Below the pieces are notes generated by a model. That model was not told the DNA's origin. It worked only from the letters and a program-made list of their open reading frames with translations, and searched no databases. Source: Bursaphelenchus xylophilus (taxonomy: Eukaryota; Nematoda; Chromadorea; Rhabditida; Aphelenchoididae). Taken from it: DNA of 64,000 nucleotides. Positions 45,401 through 56,564 of the stretch are shown here, piece after piece; the stretch's first letter is position 1; the number at the start of each line of letters is the position of its first letter. Location: assembly GCA_904066235.2 (NCBI GenBank), contig CAJFCV020000006.1, positions 8,556,001 to 8,620,000 of the forward strand, given 5' to 3'. The position numbers and the translations under genes are program-made.

Positions 45401-46163
45401 AGTTCTAAAATCTTAGCCATAGAAGTGTAAACTGAACCCTCTTCCAAATCTCTGCCTGTGGATACATATTGATATTAAACAGTCCTCACGATCCCTTTTT
45501 GAGATTTTTTTGGTTTTGACTTGCCGCCGAAATCACATTTCTCTCGTCTATTCTGTCCCCGCCATTACATCAAACCTGTAAACACTTGATGTGGAAATAA
45601 CAAAAATATTCCTGTAGGTTTTGTATTCCCTCTCGCTTGATTAACTTCCTTCTGCCCTGCCTTCGCCCGGCGGTTTACAGGCAAGTCTTGGGGCACAAAA
45701 GCTGTCAATTAGAGGACACATAAAGTCGAGGAGAATGACAATTGAGGTTTGACGAAAGGTGCGGAGGCAAAAATGATGGAACAAGAAATTAGATTTGGGG
45801 TACTGTAAGGTGAATTACATCAATGATACAAGAGGGGTTGTTTGGAACAGCACAGTGGCAAGAATTATTCACACCCGGAGAATTTGTGCAGGACAAAAAA
45901 TTCGACATGGGCATCAATGAACATAATAAGCAAAAAAGTTTTAATTTACTCGGAATCCCTCTTATTATAATGTTTTACTGACGAATACCGCTGAAACCAT
46001 AACACAGCCAAACGGTAGCCCCAAGACTTCGATAATCTTAAACCGTAGACCAACCGGGGCTAAGGTAGTACAGCCCCTCAGTCCAGTTTAGCCCCCCATG
46101 ACCCAGTACAACCCCCCTCGTCCATTCTGAACCCCAAAATTTATTTCAAAGAAGTAATCCAAG
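30471..46163. other. 16-kb gene desert, GC-patchy and GGCC-rich
   Basis: I find no exon chain with plausible splice sites on either strand. Short patches of high GC (around 32.7-33.0, 34.8-35.3, 36.3-36.7, 37.4-37.6, 38.5-38.9, 39.1-39.3, 41.0-41.2, 41.5-41.8, 42.6-42.8, 43.9-44.0 and 44.8-45.0 kb) alternate with AT-rich sequence. TTGGCC, GGCCAA and related words recur throughout. Open frames up to 199 codons occur in the GC patches but several frames are open at once, which speaks for composition, not coding. It could be a cis-regulatory landscape, a long non-coding transcript or a giant intron. Confidence 0.6.
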
Positions 46164-46316
46164 TTGTATGGTCCAGCACAAGCCCCCTACGTTTTAGATG
46201 AAGCCCCCTACGTTTTAAATAAAGCCCCATACGTTTTAGATGAAGCCCCTTACGTTTTAGATCAAGCCCCCTACGTTTTAGATCAAACCCCCAACGTAGT
46301 AGATCAAACCCCCACT
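46164..46316. repeat. 21-bp minisatellite
   Basis: Seven or so tandem copies of a 21-bp unit, consensus GCCCCCTACGTTTTAGATGAA with small changes. Related AGCCCC...CCCCC fragments precede it from about 46070. The period is a multiple of three, so a reading frame (APYVLDE repeats) stays open, but there is no gene context. Confidence 0.85.
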
Positions 46317-47011
46317 TACATTTTTTGTATTATTCTAATTTGTTCATTATGTGGGGTGTGAAACGGGCAAAACAGGTGGGGTTTGAACTACCTTTCGTGG
46401 GGGGCTGAACTACCGAAGCCCCGACCAACCTTTACTTCAAACTTCTAAAACAACATTAATTTACCATGAAAGCAAGGCCTGGTTCGTTTTTCCCGTTTCC
46501 CAATCACTTGTCAAGCGCTATCAAAACCGCCGGTCCAAATAGAGATTAAAACAGCCGGGCAAGGCCACAACGGGCGACGCAATAAGTGCTGGATGATAAG
46601 GCGATCACTCTGGGCCGTCACTTGTTTTGGAGGACTTATTTATGAGATATGTGCATTCCAAGTTCCAAAGAGCGTATTTTACAAAACTTGCCTTTCAACA
46701 GTAACATAATTATCTCGACTTTAATATTCCGATGAACCATCTTTCCTGCTATCATAGAAATTCTATGATAGAATGGTTGGTGTCGTTTCCCGGTGTTTTG
46801 GCAAAACGGAGAAATTCTTGGCATTCCGCACTAGGAAGAGTTTATATCTGTGACACTTCGCAAAAAATCAATAGCTTTGGATTTCTGACATTTTTCCAGT
46901 TTTCTGAAAACTTTTTTTTGACGTGACGTGGAATTCCATGCTAGATAATATCCTGTCGTTTGGTGCTTGTTGAGGTTGTTTCTTATATAATTTTCGATAT
47001 TTTAGTTCATC
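46317..47011. other. intergenic, upstream of delta-COP
   Basis: No supported exon. Probable promoter region of the delta-COP gene. Confidence 0.45.
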
Positions 47012-48857
47012 ATGGTGTTAATTGCAGCCGCTATTTACAGCAAGAACGGAAAATGTAAGTTTTATATATGCAGAAAGGTGAACTCTCATTATTATCTAAT
47101 TGGTATTGTTTCAGTGCTGCTATGCCGGCAATTTCTGTCTGAGCTGACCAAGGCCCGTCTTCAAGGACTTGTCGACACGTTCCCCAAGTTGGTCATTAGT
47201 GAGAAAAGTACGTTATGTTGAAATTTTTTTATTTATATTTAGACCAAAAGGAGCATACGTACGTCGAAACTGATTCTGTCAGATATGTGTATCAACCAAT
47301 GGACAAGATTTATTTGGCGCTTATTACTACGAAAACGTCCAATATTATGGAGGATCTCGATTGTCTGCGGTTGTTTGCTAGGATCGTAAGCGATTTACTG
47401 TTTGATTCATGTATTTTTCGATTTAGATCCCTGAATATTGCCGATCGAACGACGAGTCCGAAGTTTTCAACAATGTTTTTGAGTTGATTGCGGCTTTTGA
47501 TGAGGTAGTAGTGCTGGGCTACAGAGAATCGGTCAATCTTGCTCAAATTAGAACATTTACCGAGATGGATTCTCATGAAGAAAGAATCTTTAACCAGATC
47601 CAGATTGTACGTTGCGTTATTTTTTATTATGTACTTGGTTTAGGCTCAACAAAAAGCGGCTAAGAATAATATGTTGGAGAAGGCCAAGGAAATGAAGGCG
47701 AAGAAGAAGGCAATGGGTGGGGTTTCCGGTGGGTTCCAAGGAGGATTTGGACGGACTGCTCAGTCTGGTGCTTCGTCCACTCCGGCAGCTCCATTCAAGG
47801 CCCCAATCGCTTCGACTGATTTTGGATCTGCTTCTGCCGATCCATTCAAGGGAAAACCAAAGACTGGAGGATCTGGAAAAGCCCTCAAGTTGGGGGCCAA
47901 AGGCGCTTCAGAAGACTCTTTCCTTCAGCAGCTTCGACAAGAGGGACAAAATGTCTCCGATGCTCCTAGTGTAAGAAGTAGCGTGCAATTTAGACCCTAA
48001 TTGTTTCAGAAACTCGATCGCGTTGCTGATGTAATCCCAGAAGTCAACGTTCGCAGAGAGCCAGTTCATGTTAAGATAACCGAGAAACTTAGTGCCCAAA
48101 TTCTGCGTGGTGGAGGTTTAAAGTCGGCGGAGATCCAAGGCAGTGTGTCATTGAATATCTCGGATCCTGCTTTCACGACTAGTGCGATCCACATTCAAAA
48201 CCAAAGTCAAAGTGAGGCAAAACTCCAAGTTCATCCAAATCTGGACCGTAAGACTTGGCAGACGGACTCTGTCCTGAAGCTGAAGAATGTGAACAAACCA
48301 TTCCCACCGAACACAGACATCGGGGTCCTCAAATGGATACTTCCTTTGCCTTCCGAGGATGAACTTCCGTTAAATAGTGAGTTTCTGAACGTTTTTCTGA
48401 ATTTATTTTTTAGTTACCTGTTGGCCCAACCAGTTGTCTCCTGGGGTTGCTGTTAGTGTTGAGTATACACTGACAAGGAAAAACATGACACTCGAAAATG
48501 TAAAAATTGCGATCCCTCTACCGTAAGTTTTTATTTTATTTTTTTTTATGAATCATATTTAGACCTTCCACGGCTCCAATTGTATCCGAATGTGACGGTG
48601 ATTATGAGTATTTGAAGTCGAAGAGTACCCTTGTTTGGTCCATAGCATCCATCGATGAGACCAATGAGACTGGAACCTTGGAATTTGAAGTTCCGAACGG
48701 AGATACGGAGCACTTCTTCCCGGTTAATGTGGTCTTCTCTTCTTCCGATTTGTATGTGGACTTGGCTGTTACAAACGTGACGACTTTCGAGGCCGGAGAG
48801 CCAGTTGCTTACAGCAAGGAGACGAGACTGAACACTGATAACTATCAAATTTTGTAA
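47012..48857 (+). CDS. copd-1: coatomer subunit delta (delta-COP)
   Basis: Subunit of the COPI coat that returns cargo from Golgi to ER. Exons: 47012-47054, 47115-47207, 47243-47385, 47427-47606, 47644-47970, 48010-48376, 48414-48532 and 48563-48857, in frame throughout. The N-terminal longin-like adaptin domain opens [14 protein letters not shown] and includes [37 protein letters not shown] and [21 protein letters not shown] Lys-rich helix ([12 protein letters not shown]) and a Gly/Ser/Ala linker follow. The C-terminal mu-homology domain starts near [20 protein letters not shown] and ends [13 protein letters not shown], as usual for the family. Length (about 520) is normal. The ATG was chosen because it gives the conserved MVLIAA start. 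Confidence 0.95.
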
Positions 48858-49243
48858 AAGCTAGTTTATAATTACCATGTTAATTTATGTGATGGAAATT
48901 AATATTATCTATAAGGTCATGTATTGATAAAGAATTTACTAAAATTTGTAATCTTTAATTGCCGAACGAACAGCCATTGGAAATGATCGACGGCCGTCGT
49001 CGCGACGGATAAGTAGACCATTGGCTGACAAATTCAATCAATTTTGACATTTCGTCGTAAATATTATTGGTTTTTTTTCTCGTTTCCGTGGAAATTGGTA
49101 ACATTTTTTTGATGTAAAACACAAGATGCTGAAATAGACTCTGTGATCTCCAAATACCTATTCGCTTTCATTCACTTTCTTCATATCTAAATTGTCAAAT
49201 ATATCTTGTTTTGTACCTACATTCGCTTTAATTTGCTATAAAG
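48858..49243. other. intergenic
   Basis: Short AT-rich gap between delta-COP and the next plus-strand gene. No signal that proves an operon; the ~390-bp spacing is longer than in typical nematode operons. Confidence 0.4.
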
Positions 49244-50832
49244 ATGGCTCATTATGGTTTTCATAAGGTAAAAAAGCTTTTCCTTCTATGAGTTTAGCTT
49301 AAGAATTGCCCAGTTTGTATTAATATTATACTATGATTGAAATTGTTTACATTTTCTTATTTTTTTATGCTTAGATAGATGAAGAGGCCGAGAATGGCGA
49401 TGATGAACATTCTGATGGTCGTGTTCAGCCATCACAAAGTTTTACCAATGGGTTTAACTTCAATTTCCCGAAGAAAAAGCAGATTGCGAAAACTTTTAGT
49501 CGAAGGATCCCCAAGGACAATATAAACGATGATGTCCCGGAGATTGTTGATGTTCGTCCTGATGACCAGGAGCTGGAGTTCCGGAGGTTTATAAAATACG
49601 TTGCGCAATGTATGGATGGGCTTCCGGTAAGTTTAGCTTTCTTTTTCGTTTCATATTAGTTTAGGTATACGATTATCAAAACGACAACCATCGATTGGCG
49701 GTGCTCGGAGCAAAGAAAGCCGGTGCTCCGTACCGAATGGAGCCAGTCATGGAAGAGCTCTATCATCTTCAAGAAGAGAGGAAATTGGAAGAACTTTCAG
49801 ACGACGATGGATTTCAAACTTCAAATGATACAATAAACAAATTCACTATTGAAGAAAGGTTTACAAATATGATCAGACCAAAGATTAGTGCTCCGTCTTT
49901 CATTGCTCAGTCGAGTACATCCTCTAATTTGAATGGATTGAGTCGAACAGAGAAGGTTAGGAAGCATCGATCAGACCCGAGTTTGGATAATTTTAATGAG
50001 TTTGATGATGTGGAACATTTACGCAGCGAAGATAATGGCCCGAAAGTGTCCATTGTGTCTAGTAGTAAGTATTTTAACTCTTCTGGGTTTTGCTTTTTAG
50101 AGAGTTGAAGAATTTCGATATTACTTTAGACATTTGTTGAAGCAGTAATTTAGCAAGGGTGCATTCGCTGCTTCTTATTGGGGTATAATATCACCCTTCT
50201 GTCATATTGTCCATGCCCATTTTCAGCTCTGGAAAACAACCGAAAAATAAGCTGTAAGACCCAACGAAGTACTGACTCGCTTTCCTCGATGCTCAACTCC
50301 TTGCTACATTGGCGTCGCAAAGTCGTTGATTTGGCAGCAGTCGTGCCTCTGAAGCGGCGAAAAAAGAAGTCGATTACAATATTGGAGGCTGACATTCCCA
50401 AAGATATTCAACGCAAATCCTCTGATGATACAGTCTCCACAGGCACTGGACCGTCTAATGGGATCGAAGAAAAGGAGGACAGTCAACTTCGAGGACTGAA
50501 ACTGCCTGAATTTGTCAAAGTTTTTGAGGATTTTATCCATCCGACAATCGAGGAAGACATCGAGGACATGATTATGGTAGATTTTATCTTGTAATCATTT
50601 TTTGTTTCGTTTTTAGAGAGAGCGAGCTTGTTCTTGTCATCAGCACACGTTTTTACCGGATGCTGAGCCTGATGTTGCCCCATATGCCAAAGAATTTGAT
50701 GAAGAGGAGGGTGATGTAGAAGTTCCAGTGGTTGATGTTCCGGTGATGATTGCTGTGGTAAAACCCACATTCCGCGATAGGATCAACAAGCTACTCAATA
50801 AACCGAGAAAATTGTTAAAAGCTAGAAATTGA
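49244..50832 (+). CDS. unknown acidic/basic protein, probably nuclear or cytosolic
   Basis: Not recognised. Exons: 49244-49267, 49375-49626, 49665-50064, 50227-50576 and 50617-50832, about 413 residues. It begins MAHYGFHKIDEEAENGDD and has a basic patch (FPKKKQIAKTFSRRIPKD), a conserved-looking block FRRFIKYVAQCMDGLPVYDY, a Ser-rich middle, a strongly basic segment (PLKRRKKKSITIL) and a C-terminal block with Cys/His (ERACSCHQHTFLPDAEP). The end is basic (FRDRINKLLNKPRKLLKARN). There is no signal peptide and no membrane helix. Splice sites are good and frame is kept across all five exons, which supports a real gene. Function unknown. Confidence 0.7.
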
Positions 50833-51723
50833 AAGCTGATTTTTATTAGTCATCATAGTATAAAATATGTAAATAGAATGTTTATAAATTACTTGTTTGA
50901 TGTAAAATTGATTTGAAATCGTTGGAAACTACCTGGATTTTAGTTTTTGTTAATTTTTTAGACTGATGGTAATATGCATACTATATGTTTATTTGGCCCA
51001 AAACTTTTATGTTACGTGACATTCCGCTGCGCGGCGCATTCCAAGACAAGTAAAAAATAATTCAGATGTAATTTGTAGTTGGTTTGGTTGCTATGGTAGT
51101 CTGGTAGCGAATGACTTCCATTTTACTAAAAAACTCATTTTAAGCACTTCTGACACTTCATTTACACCTTGTTTTATTAGGTTGTAGTTAGTATTCATTG
51201 CATCTTCGCACTCATATTCTGTGCCATGTTAGCCCTGCTTGTCCTACTACCGCCATTTCCAAGAAATGCCTCATAATGACAAATCTCTTTTGACGTTCAA
51301 AGACCCGCCCCTCTGCCCGTAGTATTTGTTTAGAAATCGGCTTGTAACGTGATAACGATTCATATTGCATCAAATTTTCTCCGGTATTAGCATTAAAACA
51401 ATGTCTTTTCCTCGTCATCATGACATGGAAGACATAGCGAGAATTTTGGGATACGAAAGGGCCCTACTTTTTATACCTTCCTTGTAACATATTTGGCAAG
51501 TCTAATTTGATTTCTACTTCTATCGCGTTATGCAGTGAACGTCGCGCTGACGCATTTTCTAGAATTTCTGCCCAAAACAGAGATGTTTTGTTTTCACCCA
51601 GTGTTTTACGTTTTCCAAAGCTGAATTCGCGGGCTTTCTGCTATCAAGATTCAGATACTATCGTTTTACAGCCGTGTAGTTACCTTTATTGGTTCAGCTT
51701 GAGTTAGCCTTACTGGAAAAGCG
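50833..51723. other. intergenic
   Basis: About 0.9 kb without a supported exon. Frames at 51212-51421 (minus) and 51507-51707 (plus) have no splice context. Holds the promoter of the RRM gene. Confidence 0.4.
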
Positions 51724-54700
51724 ATGCCTTACAACGATTATCGCCAGAATTTTCGAGATCGCGACAACTTCCGTCGCAATGGACGCCAACGGATGGATGA
51801 ACGAGTAAATGAAAAGGAGGTGCCAGAGAGTCGCCATGCTGTCTTTTTCCGTGGTTTTGGTCCAGACATTTCTTCAGAGAAGATCAAGTAGGTGTTTAAG
51901 ACTCCTGCTTAATATAATGCACATTGAAGACGTTGTTTACTGCTATAATATGGTTTTATCGGTCTAGTTAGTCCGACTATCCTTGGATATAATCGTATTT
52001 CATTCAAAAACCAGTTAATTTTACGTTTACCTTACTCATGGTATATTATACATGGCGAGCTGATGGAAATCGCTGATTTCGACGAAAATTTCGAGCGTTT
52101 GATTGAAGAGTATGGCATCTTCGCAAAGCTGAGATCCTCCTTGTTGTTCTTGACGTGTTTTGTGGCCGTTTATTTGGAGTTCTAATGTTTTAGAGACCAT
52201 TTTCAAGACGAGATTGGACCATGTATTATCGACTTCTACAAGAACACTCCGGAGAGAACGTTTGTTGCCGTGAGGTTCGATTCGAAGGATGATGCCGCAA
52301 AATGCATGGATAAGTAAGTTTCATGCTGTTTACTTTACCATTATGGATTTTTTATATCGCATCAGGTATAATGAAATTTTTTAGATACAAGGACGGAAAG
52401 TTGTGGGGATACGAACTTGAAGTGACTTGGTACAGAGATATTCGTCGATACGTCGCGCATGTTAAAGGTATGATTTTTCTCTATTTATTGTTGATTTTTA
52501 GGTGGTAGGAATGAGCGACATGATGCACCACGAAGGCGTGATGGTAGAAGGTCTCGTTCCCGAAGAGGATCCAGAGATGGCAGTGACAGCGAGGATGAAG
52601 TAGGCTTCCTTTCGATCCTTGTTATATTACCTCTTTTCTTTAACCACGATATAAACGTCGTATTGTTTTAGAGCCGTCGAAAGCGTAAACGTCGTGACTC
52701 TTCATCGTCTTCCTCATCCAGTGGTTCATCAGCTCATTCCAGACGTTCTTCCAGACCTGAATCACGTTCTCAACATTCAAAACCAGGATCAGCTGCTCAT
52801 TCTCCGGCCAAAAAACCCGAATCCAAGCGGGTCGACGATTCCATGGACATTTCTGGGATCTCGGACAACGAAGAAAAGGTAAGGTTGTCTACATTGTCTA
52901 GATCTAACCCTCGTGAGTCACATAGTCTGTCTAACCCGTCTTTTGTCCAGGACTCCGCACTGGACAGGGCTGTTCGGGTGGCCCAGGAGATCTCGATCAC
53001 TAGACCTGATTACCCCGATGTCTTTCTCCCCAATGCTCTCACAAGTCTTTTGAAGAAAAAAGGGATTTATAAGTCCAATGACGGCTTTAGCAATGTTAGC
53101 AACTTTTCTGGGGACCGAAAAAGAATTAATTTATCTGGTGATCATGATGAATATAATGGATCGAACGAATCGTCTCTTTACAATCCATATGATGCCTTGA
53201 GTTGCGACGGAGATTCAGACGGTAATATGGCGGGGTCTACTTGTCCTCCGGAGTTTTATCAATCGGAATTGGCTAATCAAGAAGATCCGGATCTCGGCTA
53301 TCAAGGAGAAAGAGAGCGTGCGGGTGGTTCTGGCATTTCTAATGATGCTTCGGGCCTTTCAAATGATAAATCGGGAAGTGGAAGCCATTTGGAGGGCGTT
53401 GATGAAGAATTACAAGTCTTATTCCAAAAGATTAGCCAGAAAAGTCCTGCTGCTATCAAGGTGAAAATGGAGCCTGAAGATGATGAAACAATGAATGCTA
53501 ATATCCCTAGTTCTACTGGAAGTGAGACTCCATCTTCGGCAACTGCAACTAAGACTGGTAAATGCACCGTCAAGATTATTAGGAAGACTGAAGAGGAGAT
53601 GAGAAGTGCCAGAAGAAAAAGGGATAATAGAAGGGATCGCACGGAGAAAGGAGGGCCTCAGAGAAGGTTTGAACAGCCTGAAAGGGAACAGCGGTTGGAT
53701 CCGTTCTTACCTCAGAACCAGTCTTCTGATTTATCATGTTCTAGGTATCCTTCATTTTCTCAATCGGCACCAATTAACCCAAGAAGTACTGATTCATTCC
53801 CCAGACACGATAATGGGGAAGGTGTTAGAGGGCAGGAATGGAGTGAAAATACGTTCAAGAGGCCAGCCGACCCAAGATTGAAACGAAGGGAGGTGGAAAA
53901 AGGTCAAGTACAACGTACTGACGTGAGAAGCAACATAAACACGACGAATATCCCGACGGACCCGAGGCTGAGAAGAGGAATGGAGCCTCAGAGAAGTAGT
54001 AATATGCCCGGTGAAGCTGAAAGTGGTCAGCTGAAGCCTCTGGAAAGGCAAGTTCCAACTGATCCAAGGCTCAGAAGAAGAGAGGAACAGAAGATGGGTG
54101 CTGGGAATGTTGGACGCCAGGATGGTGTAGGATTTGCCCACAGCTTCCCGGTATCCCCGATGATGGAAAATTCAAGGAAAGATCCGAGAAGTCAATCGCA
54201 GGGACCACGGTATCAATCGATTCCAATTTCTGATGGGTCGAGCCGAAATTTGTCATCGAAAGGAATCGAAGTGAACAAGGGATTTGAAGGAGAAGATCGA
54301 AACGCTCGGATGAATCAATTTGATGTTAAGGAGAAGGAAAATGAAAGACAAAACTGGCAAGAAGAACCCATCTGGTCCCGCAGGTACTATAAAGAACAGT
54401 CGAATGTAAGAACTGAAGATTTGTGGAAATACCAGAAAAATCTGGGACCCGTCCCTCAAGGAGAATATAAAAAGTTGGAAAAGCTCCCAGAAAGAAACGA
54501 GTTTAGAGAAGAAGCCGATCCAGGTTTGTTGGGAAGACCGAGAAGTTCCAGCAGAAACAGAATCGCCGAGAGATATGAGAATTTTCATCCAACCTCAACT
54601 CCGAGAAATCAAAGTTTGAGCAGAAGACATCGAGAATTTGGGACTTCAAATTCATATGATAATGATCCCAGAAGACGTGGTTATCAAGGTCTATACGGAA

Positions 54701-55872
54701 GAGATCCTGTTATCCATTCTGGAAGATATTCGGCGTTTCACTCCTCGGAGGGCCAAGGACAGAATCAACGGTATTATAATGGCACCAGAGATCCATCAAA
54801 TTCAAGGAGAAATCCCCCAGAATACGAGGAAATGGGGAAGAGAATGACTCAAAGGGAGGATGACGAAATCGTTCAAAGATATGAAAAGAGCAATGAGAAG
54901 TACTGGACGGGTATTAATTACAGATCTCTAGCCCCGCCTCACACCAGGCAGATCAAGCAAGAAGAAGATGGAGAAGTTTATTATGATGTGGATACTGGAT
55001 ATAGAAATGTAGAAGAAGGAAGACCTGAGAGTAGAAGGTCTTTCTATGAAGAGAATGAAGGTTACAACTCGGAAGGAGGAAAACGATGGGGTTCAAGATA
55101 TGAAGATGATTTTGAGGTGTGTGGAGAAGAAAAGTTGGGACTTTTAAATAGAAGGATTGGGTTTATTGTCGAAAGGTTTTATATATTGAGTCTAAACTTC
55201 CATTTTTGATTCCAAGAATATGTCTTCCAATTTTGATTATTTTGGCTGTCTGAAGTAATATTTTGAATTTTACAGATTGAAAGGAAACCAGACCTAAACA
55301 AGGAAACTAGACCCGAACCAGACCACAGATCCATTAGACAGATTGCAGTGGAGCGGTGTCCGTCGATCGTGGACGAAAAACCAGCAGTTGATACCATGTT
55401 TAATATTAGAGTAAGTTGACTTTTTGTATTTTTTGGTGAGTTTAGGTTAAGACATCAAAGAAATGAAAGGAAATAAGTCTAGACCTTTTTTAACAATATT
55501 TTTATTCTAATTTTGTTACAGAGCCAAATAATCCGCGAACTTCGTCATGAACCCGGAAGAAAATCTTCCTCAAATGGGCTGCAGTTATCGAATTTGGCCA
55601 CTAAACCTGAAGAAATCATAAGAAATAAGCTGGCCAAGTTCCCAGAAGAATTCAAATCTTCGGTCGAAACGAAGAGAAAGGAATTGGAAGCGGTGTATCG
55701 GAAAGATTGCCAGACGTTTGGATTGGTCGCAAAGAAATTGGTGGACAAGAACGCGGATTTGGAAAAGTCTCTGAAGCTCGCGCTGCTCGGAGTACTCTCG
55801 GACTTGGAGAAGGAAACCAACGAAACCCTCCTGAAGTATGTCGAAGAACTGGAGTTACTCTTCGACGCCTGA
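51724..55872 (+). CDS. RRM protein with SR-like region and periphilin/Lge1-like C-terminus
   Basis: Exons: 51724-51897, 52194-52313, 52385-52467, 52502-52599, 52672-55116, 55276-55410 and 55522-55872, in frame, about 1,135 residues. An N-terminal RRM (residues ~38-115) shows RNP2 as VFFRGF and RNP1 as RTFVAVRF. An Arg/Ser tract follows (RRSRSRRGSRDGS, SSSSSSSSGSS). The 2.4-kb exon is low-complexity, with repeated PTDPRLRR motifs and many R/Q/S. The last ~75 residues form a predicted helix pair: RKELEAVYRKDCQTFGLVAK, then DLEKSLKLALLGVLSDLEKE. They resemble the C-terminal domain of periphilin-1 and yeast Lge1. Periphilin acts in the HUSH silencing complex and Lge1 in H2B ubiquitination, so a nuclear RNA/chromatin role is inferred. 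The similarity is from memory of the motif and should be tested. Confidence 0.75.
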
Positions 55873-56564
55873 TTTGTATCCATTTTGATGACCTGTAATG
55901 TTTTTTGAAATTTTGATAAATTATTGTTGTCTAATTGTTCTGGTTGTTAAGTCGTCAGCGTTAGTCGCGTTATCAAATTGTCGTCATTTTCGTCACGTCA
56001 AATTATTCTGTCATTTTTATTGTCAAATTGAAGATTTTCGGAAAATTTTTGTAGATTTTTGCTAAAAGATCCGATTTTTTAGAAAATTTAGACTTGTGAA
56101 AGCTTCGTGTATCAGAATTTTCAAGTTAGCCAAAATGACGGCGGTTTGGCGCAATTTGTTTATAAAAATCACTTAGATTTCAGCGCTTTATCATCTTATT
56201 TTGTCTGATGATATATTTGAAGTTGTAATTTTTCTGTATTTCCGAAACTTGTAATCGAAATAAATTTAATTTTTTCGAAAGATTTTGGGTGCTGATTAGG
56301 TGGGAAATCTTTTACGAATTGTGTTTATTAGAAGGAAATTACTCATGGGCGTAATTTTTTCGATGAAAGTAGCCGTGTGCATTTTTATTACTAATATTCA
56401 CTCGTATGTACATAGATAATATAGCCCAAAATTCTGATTAAATGAGGTACCAAAAGGGGGTAGAGGACACAAAAATGTGTAAAAAAGGATATATTGATAA
56501 AAGCTCAACTTTTTTCTGTCTTAATTGGGATATCTGAAGGTCTTCCGGCGGGTCGGACTTCAAC
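55873..56564. other. intergenic, converging 3' ends
   Basis: 3' flanks of the plus-strand RRM gene and the minus-strand collagen gene. AT-rich; AATAAATTT at about 56260 may be a poly(A) signal. No exon seen. Confidence 0.45.

Noticed and set aside
46164..46361. 65-codon frame of APYVLDE repeats
   Set aside because: Product of the 21-bp minisatellite; no promoter or splice context seen.
48858..51723. Operon of delta-COP, the unknown gene and the RRM gene
   Set aside because: All three are on the same strand, but the gaps (about 390 and 890 bp) are larger than usual for nematode operons and no spliced-leader 2 evidence can be read.
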